Shown in pieces: positions 10,957 through 23,300 of a stretch of 64,000 nt of DNA. The position numbers and the translations under genes were made by a program. The stretch is from Lumbricus rubellus (Eukaryota > Annelida > Clitellata > Crassiclitellata > Lumbricidae): positions 23,257,637-23,321,636 of the forward strand of contig OX243817.1 in the NCBI GenBank assembly GCA_945859605.1. The letters run 5' to 3'. The notes below the pieces were generated by a model, which saw nothing but the letters and a program-made list of their open reading frames with translations, did not search any database and was not told where the DNA came from. Numbering within the stretch: the first letter of the stretch is position 1; every line of letters starts with the position of its first letter.

Positions 10957-13021
10957 TTGATGTCTGATTGCAATTTATCTTGCCTAGTATTGGAGCAGAT
11001 AATTACTCCTCCTCTATCCAGGCTTGGGACTGGCACTGGTCGAGAACAATCAATGGCGGAGTTGCCACCCTCCAACCAAAGGCCCATTCAGCGGCTTTTC
11101 AGCCCATTCGCTACGTAGCGTTTGCAAAATGTGTAGCATAGAACAGAGGGCGCCTATGCACGGCTGTCATGCGTTTAAATTCGACTTCCATAATAACGGG
11201 CAATCATCCTTTCATGATACGGCTTGTAATCATAGATCATAAAAATTATCCTACTTCGGTGTGTCAGCTTGAACTAATGATAAACAGGAATCATTATTAT
11301 GTAGTCCAATGAGCGACAGTAGACGTATAGGCCTACATAGGATATTGCAGCCTACCACTTATCCAATGTTGTAATTTGAAAACGGAAATGAAATAGACCT
11401 AGACCTAGGTCTGTTCAGCAGACTACACATAAATTAAGAGCGAGGCACATCGGTCATCGTGGTCATGCAGGCTAACGAAATTTTGTCTCTGGCAGTTTTC
11501 CCAAAGGATACGAATTTCGAAGCAGTGCTGCAGTAGGCCTATACATACCAAAAAATATGTATAGGTCTACAACGCCCTACATGGGCCTACAATGACCCTA
11601 CATACACAATTACACATGCATATTAATCACAATGCATATGTCAGTACTGTTGTTAGACCAGTATACGCTTATGCATAAGATGATATGATAAGTTTAGACC
11701 TCACAAAGAAAATGCGAATAAATATAAAAGTAGCCTAAAGGAACGGACAAGTTCGTTGCTTGAGCCGAAACTAGGCTGCTATATATACCAAATTGCTTCA
11801 TGTAATTCTATGGCCTACATATTCATATAGCCTACATATGCATCCCTAGCAGCATAATATTATACAGTTATACACCTACTAATATGCATAGTTGTGCACA
11901 CAATAATATACATGTGACTGACTGCATATTAGTGCCTGGCACACATAATGTAAATCTACTGTACTGGTATATACAATATTATACATATGAAGGCAGCATA
12001 CTTGAGATCTTTAAGAGAAGCCAATTTCAGACATTAATGCGTTTAAGAGGCATTCGTGTAAGAGTAGGCCTATAGCCTCCACTTTCTGTTTATTATTCAC
12101 GGTTCATCTCCTGTTCTGGTATAATACATCTGCGTCTACTTAGATGTAGGCCTGCGTGGGCTATTAATTTTGTAGGCCTTCAGTGCCCTCTAGGACACGG
12201 TTATTATTACTGGTTGAAACCAGCCTAGTAGTTTTCTCCCGCCCCCTTGGCGATGCCCAATATAGTGCACGTACATGTACACAGGTGCAACTAAATAGTG
12301 TGTACACATTCGGTTCAACGTGGAATACTATTGCGTGTGTTGTTGATTCCTTAGGTAATCGTATTTAAGCCCGTATACGCTTTGGATGTGAAGGTCATCT
12401 GGACAAGGACGTACCGTACATGTGGCTGATTGCGCGTTTGTCGAGAGCTAACAGTGAGGATTATCAATTGGACATCATGTAGGTAAAGAATTTTAAAGGG
12501 ATAGTATGATAGGTCACCTCGCAGGTTATTTCAGGTGAAACTTAGCAAACTTTTCTGTTTTTCAGTGACCTTATGACCGACGTCAACATCTCAGCCGAAA
12601 ATCAATAGAAGATCGAGTGACTCAAAGGTTGGATTATACTTAGGCGTTAAATTAAAACACAGCAACAGTGATTCCATCTCCATATTCTTTATTCCGGCAA
12701 CACTTCATCACGACTCTGCCAAATTAATGTTTCATCTCAAATGACGTACCGGTACCGTGATTCGTTAAGTTATATGAAGCTAGTTGATCAGCCTAGCTAC
12801 TAGCGGTCAGGTCAGCAAAGTAGGAGAATCTTCATCACGACTCTGCCAAATTAATGTTTACTCTCAAATGACGTAACGTGATTCGAATGTACGGCGCAAC
12901 GTAAAAGGATACAGAGGTGTTTGCCATCTGCAGCGGCCACTCTGAAAGCTACTAGGTCGTAGCGGGACAGAGGGTGGACCTTTGTTTGACTGCGGTGGCA
13001 GTGAGGGAGGGGTTGGCAAAG
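10957..13021. other. Gene-free stretch and GLUT 5' region
   Basis: It contains a GCACTG-family repeat (about 10990-11090) and otherwise AT-rich unique-looking DNA with many TAGGCCTA words. A duplicated piece ending near the GLUT start (CATCACGACTCTGCC and CTCAAATGACGTA) occurs at 12706-12766 and 12834-12884. No host coding exon is seen before the GLUT start codon at 13022. Confidence 0.5.
12702..12884 (+). promoter_or_regulatory. Duplicated segment with TGACGTA motifs upstream of GLUT
   Basis: Two copies of CATCACGACTCTGCC, AATTAATGTTT and CTCAAATGACGTA lie about 128 bp apart, with TGACGTA (CRE/bZIP-like) at 12742-12748 and 12869-12875. They are 147-280 bp upstream of the start codon at 13022. 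The motif is short, so regulatory function is inference only. Confidence 0.3.
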
Positions 13022-16000
13022 ATGGAGCATCGGGATGACGAGGCTCTGGAGCTGAGGATCTTTGAGAAAACCCCGAGCGAAAGGCGACTGTACAGACGCG
13101 GCAGTCGAAGCATCGCCCACGAGTTGGGTCTTGACGTTGCAGCGGACGATGCAGAAAGCGTGGAAGCCAGCTCAGCGACGTCCTTACGAGACATCACACG
13201 AAGCCACACGAGTCTCAGGTCAAGGACGTCTAGCGGCAAGAGCATCCGGTCTCGAAGGGCCAGTCGATCGGAATATCACGAGGATCTGAAACCGATCCTT
13301 CGCCAAGTGAGTGCAACCTCGTTTGACCTCTAATTAGTCTGAAGTTTAAACTGATCCAAATCGGTGTAAACTGATTTTGGCGGCAGTATCAAAGTGGCAA
13401 CGCAAGCAATAACAATTTCAGTAGGTCGCACCAAGGTAATCTATTCAGCAGGTCGAAGAAATTAAATATTAAAAACATATTAAAATTACAAAGACTTTGG
13501 CAGGTCACAAGGCAGATCAAGAGTAAAACAGGCAGGTCATAAGGTCATACATGTAGGCCATAAGGTAAGTCAAGAGTAAACCAAGATCATTGAATGAATT
13601 GAATGAATGAATTCTATGTTAATCCATTGGTCCTAATCAAATCTTGTCCTAACCATTCGACTCAACTGCATGCGCCTTCTCTCGTCTGATCGTAATCTTT
13701 GCTTAATCAAACGCCTCAATAACATTAAATAGGATCATTGAATGAATGAACTTAACTTTCGTAAACTAAACCTGTAACCAGTTCCAGTAAATTATAATTT
13801 GATGCTAATTTCAAGTTCTTGCTACGCCTCTGTCCTGTGAAATTTCATGGACGCATTAAGTGTAAATTTGAAAGGTTTAGACGCCCATCTTATTTAAAGT
13901 AAACGTGGTATAGCCTACCATCATTATTTATTGGCTTCTTTGAAATCTTTTTTACTTAGCGCTTGATTTTGCAGGGTTTGACGAGAAACCTGCTGCTGAT
14001 GAGCTTCGTTATTCTAATGGGAAACACATTTCTCTTCGGATACAACATCGGAGTTCTCAACCAACCAGTCGGTGTAAGTATTCAAGCATTTTGGTGTCAA
14101 TGACCTTCGTCCATGCATGCATGTCCTTCATTCCAAACTGAGGTTTAGTTTGTTCTCCAAACGAATGGACGGACACGTGAATGTAGCCTATAAACACGTG
14201 CATGATATATATTGTATTGTATTGTACCTATAAATTTATAAAGCGCCTCTCACAGTGCACACCAATCAGAGGCGCTCCCAGTAGCCTACTTTATACCAGG
14301 ATATAATTTAATATTAAATTATATTAATGGATGAGTGTCAAATGTATGCCTTGAGCACACTGAGTGACTGATTGGATGGATAAAATATTATTGATTATGT
14401 CCTGGTGACTGGCTTGATAGATGGACTATAATCTTGGTGGCTGGCTGGATAGATGGGCTATATCTTGGTGGCTGGCTGGATATCTTGGTGGCTACCCTAT
14501 AGACGGACTATATCTTGGTGGATGGCTGGATAGGCTGCGTCTTGATAGATGGACTATGTCTTAAGGGCTGAATGAATATGGATAGGCTGTGTCAGGGCAC
14601 CATCTTATTGACGAGCGCTGTATCCGATCGTCTTCTGCATGTGGCTGATGTCTTCTGCTTCAGCTGATCCTACAGTTCTACAACGAGACGTACACTGAAC
14701 GACTCGGATCCTTCGACGAATACACTTTGATGTTTCTCTGGTCTCTGACGACGGCGCTCGCTCTTCCAGGTGGAATGATCGGAGCATATGTCGCTGGATA
14801 TATTGCGGACAGCGTTGGAAGGTCAGTCAAGGTCTTCTTCATCACAGTTTCCATGTATATCTTTCCCACTTGAAATGAAGAACAGCAGAATAGTTTTGGT
14901 TATCAAGACCATAAATATAAGCTTAACTGATACTTTGCATCCGCAAAACCGATGCAAGAGATATTTCGAACTATTTCGGTAAATTACGAATGTTGCTAAA
15001 AGAAACAGCATCACCAGTTATCAAGGTTCCAGTGGTAAAAGGTAATAATATTATTGCTGGTGTTATTTGGTTGGTGACACGTAGGAAGCGAGCTGTGATG
15101 TTGAGCAGCATACCTGTTCTGATTGGAGCGGCATTGTCGACTGCATGCGTTGCAGCGAAGGCACCTGAGCTGCTGATGGTCGGACGTTTCTTCATTGGTC
15201 TCACCTGTGGTTAGTGACTTCTACTCACACACAAAGCCTATCACTGTTCGTATGCTTGCAGTGCCAGTCCCAAGTGTAGATAAAGAAGGAGGGCGACTCT
15301 AATTATCACTGTTGTCGTGCAGTGTCTTGAAACTGAAGTTACAACTAGGCTACAATTTGCTTCTTGTGTATAGATTGGTGACGCTCCTGTAACCTTCGAA
15401 TTAGATTTCGTGTTGATTCAGATTGTTATATTTTCTAAAGTTCAGATATTAATTACAAAGGCAGTATATATATATATATATATATTTATGTGACTATCAG
15501 CCAGTATTTATATGTGACATGGTAATCTTTAAACGAGTTATTTCTTGCATCACCAGCAACAATGGATCACACTACGCACATGGTCTGGACTCTGGAGTCA
15601 TTGCTCGTAATTTACTAGGTACTTTTTCGTAAGTCGCATCTACCAATTTGATAATTAATTTTGCTGGCAAATTAAATTAATTAGGCCTATTGTGATCTAT
15701 AAAATAGCAATGCTAATCTTGTTTACTATATAGACTACCAGCTCAATGTCATTGTTTGACTGATGCACAAATCATCAATTCATGTCTCACAGTGCTGCTA
15801 CCTGCAAATGTGTCTGACCCGAGTTCATGATTATGTTTACTGATGTAAGCTGACCTGACCGTCTCTTTGTGACCGTGTCCTTGTTCACTGTCCTGAAGAC
15901 CCACCCACCCATCAGCGCCACTGTAGTAGAGCTCCCCGAAGCGTGTACAGTGTACACGTTCATTGAATGTGTACACGTTCATTGATATGCAATAGATGCA

Positions 16001-19000
16001 ATCGCTTGTTCGGTCGTCGTTCTGACTTTGCCTGAAGCTGACAAAAGCCCGCCGGCTGCATACTATTAGGCAACAGGCCTAACTGTATAATGGTGTTCCG
16101 TTTTAAAACGGCTTCAATGGCTCAACAATGTTTCCGCTTTCACGGACTGATGAATCTTGACATGCAGGTTCAAATGTTGTTGCTTGAAAATTTTGCAATG
16201 GAAGTTTCCTATATACTCCTCTTAATCTTATTCTTGTTTGTTTACTTCGTTCTTTTTCTGTTTTTTTGGTGTATTCTTGCCAGTGATATTTTCGTGAATA
16301 AGAAGTAGAATAAGAATAATAATTATTGTATTTTCGTTCAGCAGAAGTAGAAGTAGAATAAAAATTATTTTCAGAACGAGAATAGAATAAGAAGTGAAAT
16401 TAAGCCTTCAGAAGTGAATAAGAATAAGAAGTATAAATATTTTGAGAACGAGAATATAATAAGAAGTGGAATTAAGACCTTCAGAAGTGAATAAGAATAA
16501 GAAGTATAGATATTTTGAGAACTAAAATGAAGAGACTTCTGATTTTATGGGCCATAGTTTAGTATTGTGAGGAAGCAGATTACTCACAGAACAAAGAGAC
16601 GCTTTACCTGTATTCCAGGGGTCATAATTATGGCTCTAAACTAGTCTAAACCGGTTTGGAGTTAGGAGCTGTTCGAGATCAATCCACACAAGAACCTTGG
16701 GGGCTATTGATGTGCAAATTGGGGTACTGCAGGGCTGAGGGAATGAGGAAACCATGGCCGACCGGCAGGGTGACCATTGGAATTAGGTAAGATATAATTG
16801 GCATGTGAATAAGGAGAGACTAGAGTTAGGCACGTGAGACTGAACAGAGGCAGTCCGCTGGCAGGGGAGACTCTGCTGTAGCTGCATGGCTATGAAAAGG
16901 AGGGTGGTTGTTTCTGGTGTAGAGAAGAGCGTAGGATTGCCCCTGGAGAGAGAAACCAACATAATTCTCTGACCAGGACCTGATTTAATATCTAGGATGA
17001 AATATATCAGGCTTGAACAATATCTGTCGCAACATATTTTGAGGGCAAAGAAGAAAACGGACCACTTTGTTTAATCTGAGGTAAAAAAATAAGCCCTAAT
17101 TAATTAGAGTTTACAGTTACAAAATATTCTTGTTGATAATATGCTTTGTCTGTCACCTTTATTTAGTTCTGTAAAAATCCTGTTAGTACTATAGGAGTAG
17201 TCGTCCAACTTCTTATTCTGATTCATTCACATCACATTACAATATCGCACTTTGGGATGTTTAGTTCTTTGTATCATGGCCAGACTAGTGTTATCAAACG
17301 TTCTAGCAAATGATGGACTGAGTGGACCTTAATTTGGTATGATAGTCATTGATAGCAGGAATCTATCTCGCATCCTACCTGCCAGTTATGTTACCGTTAT
17401 TCTATGGATTCCCCACATGCATAGCAGGAACATTGTAATGTAATGTAATATAATGACGACACTTTTTATGGCACCATAACACAGCCATGCCGCTAATTTG
17501 CTAAACATTAATTCCCTCGGCCCGTAACTTGTGCTTGCAGGCCACAAGTCCCTTCTTTATCATGAGACATGGATGCCATCGACCTTCTGGCATTGAAAAC
17601 CATGTATTCGACAAAATTGGTCCCAAGCGTGGAGTTTAATCCCCAGAAAAACACACACAAACTTGATGCTTTACAAATCATATCATAGGCCTATAATAGC
17701 CTTAAACTCCAAGCTTCTAATAAAGCACCACCCGCAGAAAGCATTAGGTCTAATATAAATAAGCTAAATTGGCAAATTGCAAGAGCGAGAAAAACTGACA
17801 AGTGCACGGATAAGTAAAATTATGTCTAAACTCTAACTGAAGAAGAAGTGAAATTATCTGAGAACTGGAATTAGAAGTAGAAGTAAAATTGCTCTAGTAG
17901 AAGTGAATAAGAACTAGAAGTAAAATTATTTGAGAACTAGAAGTAGAAGTAGAAGTAAAATCACGTCAACAGAAGTGAATAAGAACTAGAAGTAAAATTA
18001 TTTGAGAACTAGAAGTAGAAGTGGAAGTAAAATCACGTCAACAGAAGTGAATAAGAACTAGAAGTAAAATTAATTTAAGAACTAAAATATCACTGATTCT
18101 TGCACATTGTTGCTGTTTAACAACACTGTGTCGTATAAAGGATGATCAGTGTTGCCCTCCTTCTTCACCCAGGCATGGAACTGGCACTGCCAAAGTACGA
18201 ACAGTGGCCGAATTATTATTTTTTCAGTCGTATTCCCATTCATTCTATTCCATTTGGCCCTTCTTTTCATTCTATTTTAGCCCTTAGATATCGTTGCTGT
18301 TCCCACTTACCACGGTCATCCACCCCTCTACTTCAATGGCCAGGACTCCCTCTTTCTATGACAAGGTTATTGAGAAATGCATAGGCCTATAATAGCTTGT
18401 AGGTTATACGCCTTTGCAATAAATTCTCAGACGCATAGGCTTGATGCTCTGAATGTGATGCGTCATGAAAGAAATGTAAACAACCGATTTGTTAGTCATC
18501 TGCCTAAAGAATTTTTAAAATAGGCCTATTGCGCCTTTTAAGTTCCTTAAAAAAATGCTGTTGCTCTGCGCAGGGACAGCCACCCAGTTGGCGCCAATGT
18601 ATCTGATGGAGATCAGCCCATTCAACCTTCGAGGTGCCTTTGGAACCGCCTGTCAACTCTTCACGACCATCGGAATCTTCATGAGCAGCATCTTCGGCCT
18701 CAGAGAAATACTCGGTGCTCGCTCGACTTACTTTAATTAATTTCTTATATTTAAATTCATTTAAATTTCTCATTCAAATTTCTTACTTTAACTTCTAACT
18801 TTAACTTCTAATGGCATTTAACGTTTTAAAGTTCTAAATTTAAATTCATTTAAATTTCTTATTTAAATTTCTTATTTAAACTTCTAATGGCATTTAACAT
18901 TTAAAAATTCTAAATTTGAATTCATTTGAATTTATCATTTAAATTTATCATTTAAACTTTTAATGGCATTTAACGTTTTAAATTTCTCGATCGCTGCAAC

Positions 19001-20198
19001 GCACTAGCTTCTGACTTCGATTTCGATTGGCTTTCTTTTCATTAGTTAAATGCCGTGGTCTTTTTATAGCGCTACTGTATGTCTGTTTCGTGAGAAGTGT
19101 TATAGAAAATAAACAAATACAATATAAGCATGTATTCATTGTTCTGTTTGTTGATTTTTATGTTATTCAGGAACCGAGAGTGGTTGGCCGTACTTATTGC
19201 TTATCAACGTCGCTCCTGCCCTTCTCTGTCTCGTCATTATGCCCTGGCTTCCTGACAGTCCACGTTATCTTATGCTCATTCGAAAGAATCGCACGGAGGC
19301 AGAGAAAGGTATAAGCAACCGATTTGTTTACATCGATGGCTTCTCAATGTATCCATCGATCCACCGATCGATCTCATCGATTGATTGTATAACTTTGATC
19401 ATCTTAATCCTCCATCCTTGCTGGTCACCCACCGTCACCTTCATCAGGCTCCTCACTCCTCAGGCTTTCCATTCAAAACTAAAATCTCACCCTTTTAGGA
19501 ACTCTTACCCCGTCTCAACTGAGCTTCCACCTTCCAATTCTCGGTCTAAACGCCACCCACCTCTACAGCTACTCTGCCACCTCTGATTCTTTGTTAACAA
19601 TCAGGGACCGGACTACGATCTCCTTCGGACTATACTCTCATTGGACAAGACCCATCGCACGTGAATAGGCTGGTGCTCAGCTCCTAGCTCTCGCTCAGTG
19701 TCGCTTTAGAAGTTTGGAGACTACGATTAAGAGTGCGATTACGAATGATTGATAACTGCATGGCTCAATTGAATTCCCTCATTGTTCTTTCAATGGAATT
19801 CCCTCATTTTTCTTACAATGGAATTCCCTAAGTGTTCTTACAATAGAATTCCATGATTGTTAATTATTCTTACAATGGAATTTCTTGATTGTTCTTAGCT
19901 CTGCGATTCATTCGTCAGACGGTCGATGTGACTGGAGACATGGAAGAGATGGAGACGGAATTCCAACAGAACGAACCGCCTGGAAACGACGATCATCACC
20001 GTCCACCTCCAACGACGACAAGGGAGGAAGGGTTGGCCAAAGAGAAGGACTTTACGATGATGGACCTACTTCGATCGAAACAGCTGCGCATCCCGCTTAT
20101 GATTACAGTCTTTCTTCAAATCATTCAACAGTTGTCAGGAATAAACGCCGTGAGTTAATTCGTTGACAGCCATCGATAAAATAAAATAAAATAATAAA

Positions 20199-20250
<52 letters not shown>

Positions 20251-20285
20251 TTTTATAAGCCCCTGGGGGAACGAAGTACCTCAGG

Positions 20286-20355
<70 letters not shown>

Positions 20356-23300
20356 TATGTCACGATTAGAGATTTAGAGATTTAGGAATGGTCAGTAAGT
20401 CGGTTGGTCAGTCAGTAGTTGAAATTTGATCGTATACAGTAGCGAGATTTTGAAACGCATTTTCAAGATAAGCTTAAACTTAGCCTACATGTAGGCCTAT
20501 CAGACTATTTTCATGATTTATCAAATCTACAGATTCATTTTCGGAGTTTATCAATGTACTCTCACGGATGTAGGCTAATTAAATGTTCAACTCGATGTAG
20601 CATTTTTTGAATTCTAATTCGTTGTCGTTTGGCTGAAGTACAGGCTATATTGTAAAGTCGAATCGAATCACGGATATTGTACAGAGGACCTGCATACCCA
20701 ATTCTTTATACCCAATTAGGCTATACAGGGTGCGCCAAAAAAAAGTAATCCCCTACGGTTTTTAGCCCATATCCTGGCCAAACATACGAATTTCTAAATG
20801 AAACTTTACAGTCTTAAAGGCAATTCATATTTACGTACAATGTTTCAAATTTCAACAAAATATTTCAAACAGAACAAAAGTTACATAACTTTCAGTGAGG
20901 CCACTCACCGTTTTTTGACGGTTCAAAAACGCGACGCAACAAAAAGTATCAAAAAACCAATTTAAATATTCTGGCCAATATCTTGGCAGGAAGTAAGAAT
21001 TCCGAAATGAAATTTTACAGGCTTAAAGACAATTCATATCTACCCATGATGGCTGGATTTCATCAAAATATTTCAAACAGATTAAAAGTTATGCCACTTT
21101 TAGGGAGGCCACCCTCCGTTTATTGACGATTCAAAGACGTAACGCAACAAAAAGTAGCAAAAGCACGATTTTATTAAGTCTCATCTCAAATAATTATTAT
21201 CAAATAGCCTTGATATTGCCAAATGATCATTATTATTACTATTTAAAAAAGAAACAGGGTACCAGCGTAGCTGCACGTCACTGAGAAGTCACGTAGCAAG
21301 ATGACAATCAAATTGGTAAATAAAGAATCTGTCAGATTAATCAACAGCTTCATGACCGTCCATCAAGAACTGTGCAAAGAGACTCAAAAGAAGTGTTGGC
21401 ACTGGTGGTGGGCACATTGAACACAAATTGTGAAGCACTACCAAGTTCATTTGACAACAGTTATTTGAGATGAGACTCAATAAAATCGTGTTTTTGTTAC
21501 TTTTTATTGCGTTTCATTTTTGAAACGTCAAAAACGGTGGGTGGCCTCACTAAAAGTGGTATAACTTGTGTTGTGTTTGAAATATTTTGATGAAATCTGG
21601 CAATCATGTGTAAATATGAATTTTCTATAGACTTGTAAAAATTCATTTTGAAATTCTTATTTCTGGCAATGATATTAGCAAAAAACCTATAAAAAATTGC
21701 GTTTCGTTTTTTAATCGTCAAAAAACGGTGGGTGGCATCACTAAAAGTCATATAACTTTTGTTCTGTTTGAAATATTTTGTTGAAATTTGACGATTGTAC
21801 GTAAATATGAATTGCCTTTAAGACTGTAAAGTTTCATTTAAAAATTCGTATGTTTGGCCAAGATATGGGCTAAAAACCGTAGGGGATTACTTTTTTTTGG
21901 CGCACCCTGTATAGGCCATACTGTAACATTCTTTCATTATGCAGACCTTTGTCCATGAAATTCGGCGATACACGATTAATTTTTTTAGGCATAATATATA
22001 TATATATATAGTAAATAGCAAATTTATAGGCCTATTATACAAGTCGTTGCGTATACATGCAAGTCCTTCACTCGCAATTGCTCAGCGCTTCGGCATGAAA
22101 CTCCGATGCAGTGTCCGCGCTGTAGTCGAGAGCGCTTCTGAGTAGGGAGCTTGAAGAAGCGCTCTAACAGGTCCACATGCAAACAAAACAAACAAACAAT
22201 AATGATAGGCCTAAGTATATTAACAGGCTGAAACGTTGCTTTCATCCTTTTCGAATGCCACTCAAAACAATATTGATTGAATATAATTTTATCTTCTGTT
22301 GTCAGTGTTTTGAAATTCTGTCAAATTTTCGTGTGGCGTCATCGTCTATTTTGTAGGCCTATAATGTTCCGATGTCGATAAATGTGTTCTATGTTATCTG
22401 TATCATGTGTCGTCTAACTGTCCTTAGATCTTCTTCTATTCCGCTGGAATATTCCGCAACGCTGGAGTCTCTGAATTCGCCATTCAATACGCAGTCGTCG
22501 GAACTTGCGCCGTTAACGTCGTCATGACCATCGTTGCTGTATGTTGCAACATAAACTACTACATTGATCAGAGAATAGCCTATAGCCTAATATGTTTATC
22601 ACCGAATAGGGTATTGGTTACAGTATGTTTGCAGAATTGCAGATAGCCTATACCGGGACCAAGAATCGTGTGAACGACGAAGATATAATATTTCTCTGAC
22701 ACGGATTCCAAGATCTCTTAAAGGATAGTCTATTAGTCCTAAAGCATTGAAATATTGCATGCCATGATGCCACGCGACTGTCTATGATATTACATATAAT
22801 TATGACAGACGTGTTTGCCCGTTGAGTGCATAGTAGACCTGCCTTTCAGCTTATTAGTCAACAGACGCCTTTTTAAATTAGCCATTGGAAATCGACAAAC
22901 ATCGTGATGAGAGTGTAGACTATTTGACCGAGACATGAGGACGAAGATATAGGCCTACATATACTACACTACATATTGCCCTTTATTCCTCTGACCTGAC
23001 CGTGGTCCTACTTGCACGTTTGTCCTATGAGGTCATTAGTCAACAACAAGTTTAACGACCGGATGAAGAACTCTTGTGATTTCCGCGCATATTATGTTTC
23101 AAGTGACGATTGACTCCTTTTTACAAGAACATAAAAATTTGTGTCGTCTGCCTTTCAGTAAATGCAAGTCCAGAAACGCAAAGCTTATTTCATTCGTCTT
23201 GGTACACTGATATATTTATCAAAAACATCATTCTGTCTAGTTCCCACCAAACATCCAACTATAGCCTAATAGGTCTAATAGCCAATGTTTTCCGATCGAT

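Noticed and set aside
19765..19898. CRISPR-like array
   Set aside because: Repeats are contiguous with no spacers, the genome is eukaryotic, and the array is intronic.
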